From: Elmis aenea | Lineage: Eukaryota; Arthropoda; Insecta; Coleoptera; Elmidae | Direction of reading: 5' to 3' | Length of the DNA stretch: 64,000 nucleotides | NCBI GenBank assembly: GCA_947652605.1 | Contig: OX393577.1 | Span: 33,917,466-33,981,465 of the forward strand | In this document: positions 60,408-64,000 of the stretch, one piece after another | How positions within the stretch are numbered: position 1 is the first letter of the stretch | How the letters are laid out: every line of letters starts with the position of its first letter | Position numbers and translations under genes: made by a program | The notes under the pieces: generated by a model | The model's input: only the letters and a program-made list of their open reading frames with translations | Told to the model about the DNA's origin: nothing | The model's database searches: none

Positions 60408-60586
60408 TACCGTATTTCTTCGATTGTAAGACGCCATCGATTGTAAGACGCACCTATATTTCAGTACTACAAGCAGAAAAAACTTTAATTTATCTAATGC
60501 GGGATGTAACAGATTGTTAGATGCACCCCGTTTTTAGAGACGTTTATATGGAATAAAGTGCGTCTTAGCATCGAAGAAATACGGTA
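60408..60586. mobile_element. Short MITE, TACCGTATTTCTTCGAT ends
   Basis: TACCGTATTTCTTCGATTGT plus AAGACGC at left and GCGTCTTAGCATCGAAGAAA plus TACGGTA at right are inverse. Internal GTAAGACGC words. TA or AT duplication cannot be separated from the ends. Confidence 0.75.
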
Positions 60587-62293
60587 TTTAAAATTGGTCG
60601 CACCTGTTAACAAGAGCTTCAGACCATTCACAAATTTAAATAAAAACGACTGTGTCCAGAAATGTGTATACAAAATTTTCTTGATAAAACTTTGTTTATT
60701 TATTCACAACTTTGATCTATTGTAGCTGACACAATGTATTTCAAGAACAAAAAGTAGATTTTGTTGCTTATGCAATAGATGAATTACTTTGTGCTAAACT
60801 AATGCTACACCGAGAATGTTGTTGTAAGACAGTCTTATATAAATTCATGATGCGATATTGTTTCAAAATAGGTTGCAACATAATGTTAAGCCTTTGGTGA
60901 TATCAATGTACACCATAATATATAGATATTGCGGATGTATGCAAACAAATTAAGTTGAACTTCCCTATTTTGCATGAGTAATTACGATTCATTTGTCTTT
61001 CGCTAGCGCCTTTAATGACTTAATAATAAAAACTTATTTTGAGAGACGTACTATTTGAATTTGCTTTACCTTGAAAACAAACTAAGTGGTGGTATTCATT
61101 GAAAACTCAAACAGAGGCGGTACCAGTCTGAAGTCTTTGTCTGGAGTTTGATTAATACTTTATTTTGTGTTTTGCCGCCTGAAAGTAAATTTAATTCATA
61201 ATATGTCATGGCGTGACCGATAATATAGGATTAAAAAAAGTAAAGAAAATTCACGTAAATAATGAATTTTTGCTTCGTAGCGCTAGAATTAATTTGAAGG
61301 TGCTACCTTTAAGAAAAAGTGAATCGATTTAAGTTACTATAAAAAAACGTACAAGAAATTTATTGTCCAAGAAATGTATTCGTTTAAAGATGTTTGAATT
61401 TTTATGCTAGTGAATAATCAAATTAAAAAACTTATAGTTATGACAATTACACACAATGCAATAAAATATTCCCATTTTATAAATATATCATTGAAAAACT
61501 TAAGTTATTCCGCTAAATAATGTTTTTATTAGTCTTTCATTATTTGGTATGTACTCACCGAATAAAATGATATTTTTTATATCAAAAGTTTATTGTACAT
61601 GGATCAAACTGTAAATGAAGTAAAATCTGTCGAGCTCACATTTCTACAGACACAGATTGCGTTTGTACAGTTCAGCATATAAAGAGAAAAGATGTCCAAG
61701 TCCCGTATGACTTAATATAATATTAGGCATTTGGGGTTTCCAAACCTCGCCTTTGTCATTCATAAGATTTAATGTAAGTGTGGGTCTCTGTAGGCTCTGG
61801 CTCGCAAATTGGAGTTAGTTTAGGGAGCCCTAAGTTTGGATATTCGTTTTAATTTAGAATCGTAGTTGTTTTTGCTTAAGGATGTAGAACAGCATAGATG
61901 TAGTTAACGTTTTCGATACTTGTAAAGAAGTTAAGGTTGACAGTCGATTTTATACTACACGAAGTTTTTTATTGTGGCAGTTAATATCAAAATTTTAAAA
62001 TTTCTTTATGAATTTCTACTTTTGTGGTTAAATGCTGTAAACATTGAAAATGCAATTATTTAATTAAATAATTATTTAATTTATATCTGTAAATTACAAC
62101 AATGTGTTGAAGATTAAATCTTACCGTATAATTTATTTAAGGATAAAATAACATTTGCCCAACAAGAAAATGTTGTAAAGAAATGTTTAAGGTGAAATTT
62201 GTTTCTTATTTAATCGCTTTTTCAAACACCTTATTTAAAATCAAAATGAATTGGCTTATTTGAGTATTTTTATAGTAGCGTATTATACTCATA
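60587..62293. other. Non-coding, nothing recognised with confidence
   Basis: 61640-61810 is GC-richer, and its minus strand is open for 56 codons (LMNDKGEVWKPQMPNIILSH and onward to a TAG), but there is no acceptor, start or family match. Confidence 0.4.
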
Positions 62294-62566
62294 CAGGGTG
62301 TTTCAGACCACCCGTACCAGCACTTTTATTCGAAAACGCGACGTCTAACGAAGATGGGGAAAAAATTGTCACAAAAGTGCATATGTAGAATTGACTGACG
62401 CTATAGCGGTTTTTGTTATTAAACCGGAAGTGGCCAATCCGGAAGTAACTTTAAAAACTTAAATGGAACCATCCGGTTTTTATTGCATAAATAGAAAGAT
62501 ATTTGATAAAAAAAAACCTTGGACCTAAATCATAACAACATTTAAAACCTTATTCGCATGCAACTA

Positions 62567-63088
62567 AAGGGCACGTACATAGTGAGGCAATTCATCTCGC
62601 CGCGATGCTCGCCGCGCCACTCGCCGCGCCACTCGCCGCGCCACTCGCCGCGCCACTCGCCAGGATGCTAGCCGGGATGCTAACCGCGATGCTGGCTGGG
62701 ATGTTCGCACCTCGCCATTCGTATCTGGCCAAGCAAATATTCAAACAAATCACGGTTTATGTCAGTTTGCGTTTTGAAGTTAAAAACATTGCGTTCATAT
62801 TTTATTAAAATGTTTACGAATTCTGATAGTGATAGTGAATTATCGACAAGTAATGCCGTCAAGTGGTGGTTACTTTCCAATATGAACGCAATGTTTTTAC
62901 CTTCAAAACGCAAACTGACATAAACCGTGATTTGTTTGAATATTTGCTTGGCCAGATACGAATGGCGAGGTGCGACCATCCCAGCCAGCATCGCGGCTAG
63001 CATCCCGGCTGGCATCCCGGCGAGTGGCGCGGCGAGTGGCGCGGCGAGCATCGCGGCGAGATGAATTGCCTCACTATGTACGTGCCCT
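62567..63088. mobile_element. GC-rich palindromic MITE with 12-bp tandem repeats
   Basis: AGGGCACGTACATAGTGAGG at left and its inverse at right, arms about 240 bp, loop about 62805-62875. The left arm carries four CCACTCGCCGCG units (62608-62660). The loop has ATG followed by TNSDSDSE, which recalls PIF/Harbinger transposase N-termini. Frames reading (LAAP)n on both strands are translations of the tandem repeat and not genes. Confidence 0.75.
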
Positions 63089-63200
63089 AGTTCTGGACAC
63101 CTCCTTTTTTCTTTAGTTTGGTATTTAATTAAATGAAATTTTGGAAATATGATATGTATAAGAAACCCGATTATTTAAACATATGTACCTACTCTATTGT

Positions 63201-63356
63201 ACCCTAAGTATGTTATAAATATATATAAAAGTCCAGCCTGACTCTGTCTATCTATCTATCTATCTGTGACTCTGTGACACGGTAACGCATGAATATAGCT
63301 ACGGGTTGACTTATGTCATACTTGACAATCCCGTCCTAGGACGGGCTAACTGCTAG
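63201..63356 (+). mobile_element. Short Helitron-like element
   Basis: The 3' end has a perfect 16-nt palindromic hairpin, CCCGTCCTAGGACGGG (63330-63345), followed seven bases later by CTAG (63353-63356) and T, the classic Helitron terminus. An AT-rich start with ATATATATAAAAG and a TCTA microsatellite lie inside. The 5' border is set only by where the host arm stops matching. Confidence 0.65.
63246..63265. repeat. TCTA microsatellite
   Basis: About four perfect TCTA units inside the Helitron-like element. Confidence 0.85.
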
Positions 63357-64000
63357 TTTTAAAAGAAACACCCTGTATATTTTTACATTTTTGAAAATAC
63401 GAAGCAATTTTGAATACAACTCCACTATTTTTGTTAATGAACCACTACCATTCCGTTTGAAAAAATGACTCGCAAATATTTTCCGCCAAAAATTATTTGA
63501 GGTTATAAATATTAAACAAAATAGTGTAGTTGTATTCCAAATTGCTTCTTATTTCCAAAAATGTAAAAATATGTGGTCCATTTGAAATACGAACGTGGGT
63601 CGTTTCCGGCGAAACCGGCAGTGAAACAATAGAGTACATATGTTCAGATAATCGGATTTTTTAGACATATCATGTGTCCCAAATTTAATTTAATTAAATA
63701 TAAAACAAAAGAAAAAAAGGGGGTGTCGACAACTCAGTTACATGCGAATAAGGTTTTAAATGTTGTTATGATTTAGGTCCAATGGATAACAAACTATACC
63801 GACAATCAAAAATTTTTTAAATAAAAAGTGTTTTTTTATTAAATGTCTTTCTAATTATGCAATAAAAACCGGATGGTTCTATTTAAGTTTTAAAAGTTAC
63901 TTCCGGTTTAATCACGAATACCGCTATAGCGTATGTCTTTTTGTGATAAAAAAAAGTGCTGGTACGGATGGTCTAAAACACCCTGTAGGTATGTATAATG

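Larger units (their letters stand above)
62294..63985. mobile_element. Large palindromic CAGGGTG element with two nested insertions
   Basis: Left CAGGGTGTTTCAGACCACCC and right end inverse of CAGGGTGTTTTAGACCATCC, TA on both sides. The right arm (about 63490-63985) is intact. The left arm matches it in three pieces (62294-62566, 63090-63200, 63357-63440), interrupted by a GC-rich palindrome (about 62567-63088) and a Helitron-like insertion (about 63201-63356). Contains TTTCCGGCGAAACCGG in the right arm. Confidence 0.82.

Noticed and set aside
61640..61810. Minus-strand 56-codon open stretch including LMNDKGEVWKPQMPNIILSH
   Set aside because: Reads like protein, but has no acceptor, no start fitting it and no family match. 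Left as a GC-rich patch only.
62605..63051. Ala/Pro/Leu-rich open frames on both strands, (LAAP)n
   Set aside because: They translate a 12-bp tandem repeat within the arms of a palindromic element; mirror frames on both strands show a repeat and not a protein.
1..64000. tRNA, rRNA, CRISPR or bacterial operon signals
   Set aside because: No cloverleaf with a TTCGA-type arm pair or other such signal was noticed by eye; the tandem repeats are transposon parts. A tRNAscan run would be needed to exclude decayed tRNA-derived SINEs.

Overview
The window looks like nuclear DNA of an arthropod, almost certainly an insect. It is AT-rich, its two recognisable genes are animal genes (Atg13 and a discoidin domain receptor, Ddr), some introns are only 52-70 bp while others run to several kb, and the space between exons is packed with non-autonomous DNA transposons, one LINE and long palindromic repeats. 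The order cannot be assigned from sequence alone.

Layout: 1-6480 is almost entirely nested palindromic elements whose ends read CAGGGTG and which are flanked by TA. Two well-formed splice segments at 7015-7057 and 7570-7651 join in frame into the C-terminus of an unrecognised small plus-strand gene. 12750-24109 (+) is a complete four-exon Atg13 (391 aa: HORMA domain, LIR, conserved C-terminus); its long introns hold several transposon relics. 24110-28872 is the intergenic space between the convergent Atg13 and Ddr. 28873-47980 (-) holds 14 exons of Ddr (857 aa visible). The first visible exon starts inside the discoidin domain, so the N-terminal exons lie farther upstream, probably beyond the window. 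48290-50151 (+) is a 5'-truncated LINE antisense to Ddr. 50152-64000 has no recognised exon and is rich in hAT, PIF/Harbinger, mariner, Helitron and palindromic elements.

The two genes work separately: Atg13 is the scaffold of the Atg1/ULK1 autophagy-initiation complex, and Ddr is a collagen-receptor-type transmembrane protein. The most notable coding observation is that the Ddr kinase domain lacks several hallmark catalytic residues (glycine loop, beta-3 lysine, HRD arginine, DFG, alpha-F aspartate) and looks like a pseudokinase. The most notable structural observations are a foldback-type element with arms of 15-bp repeats, and nested transposons whose target duplications can be proved because the opposite arm or a second copy supplies the empty site.
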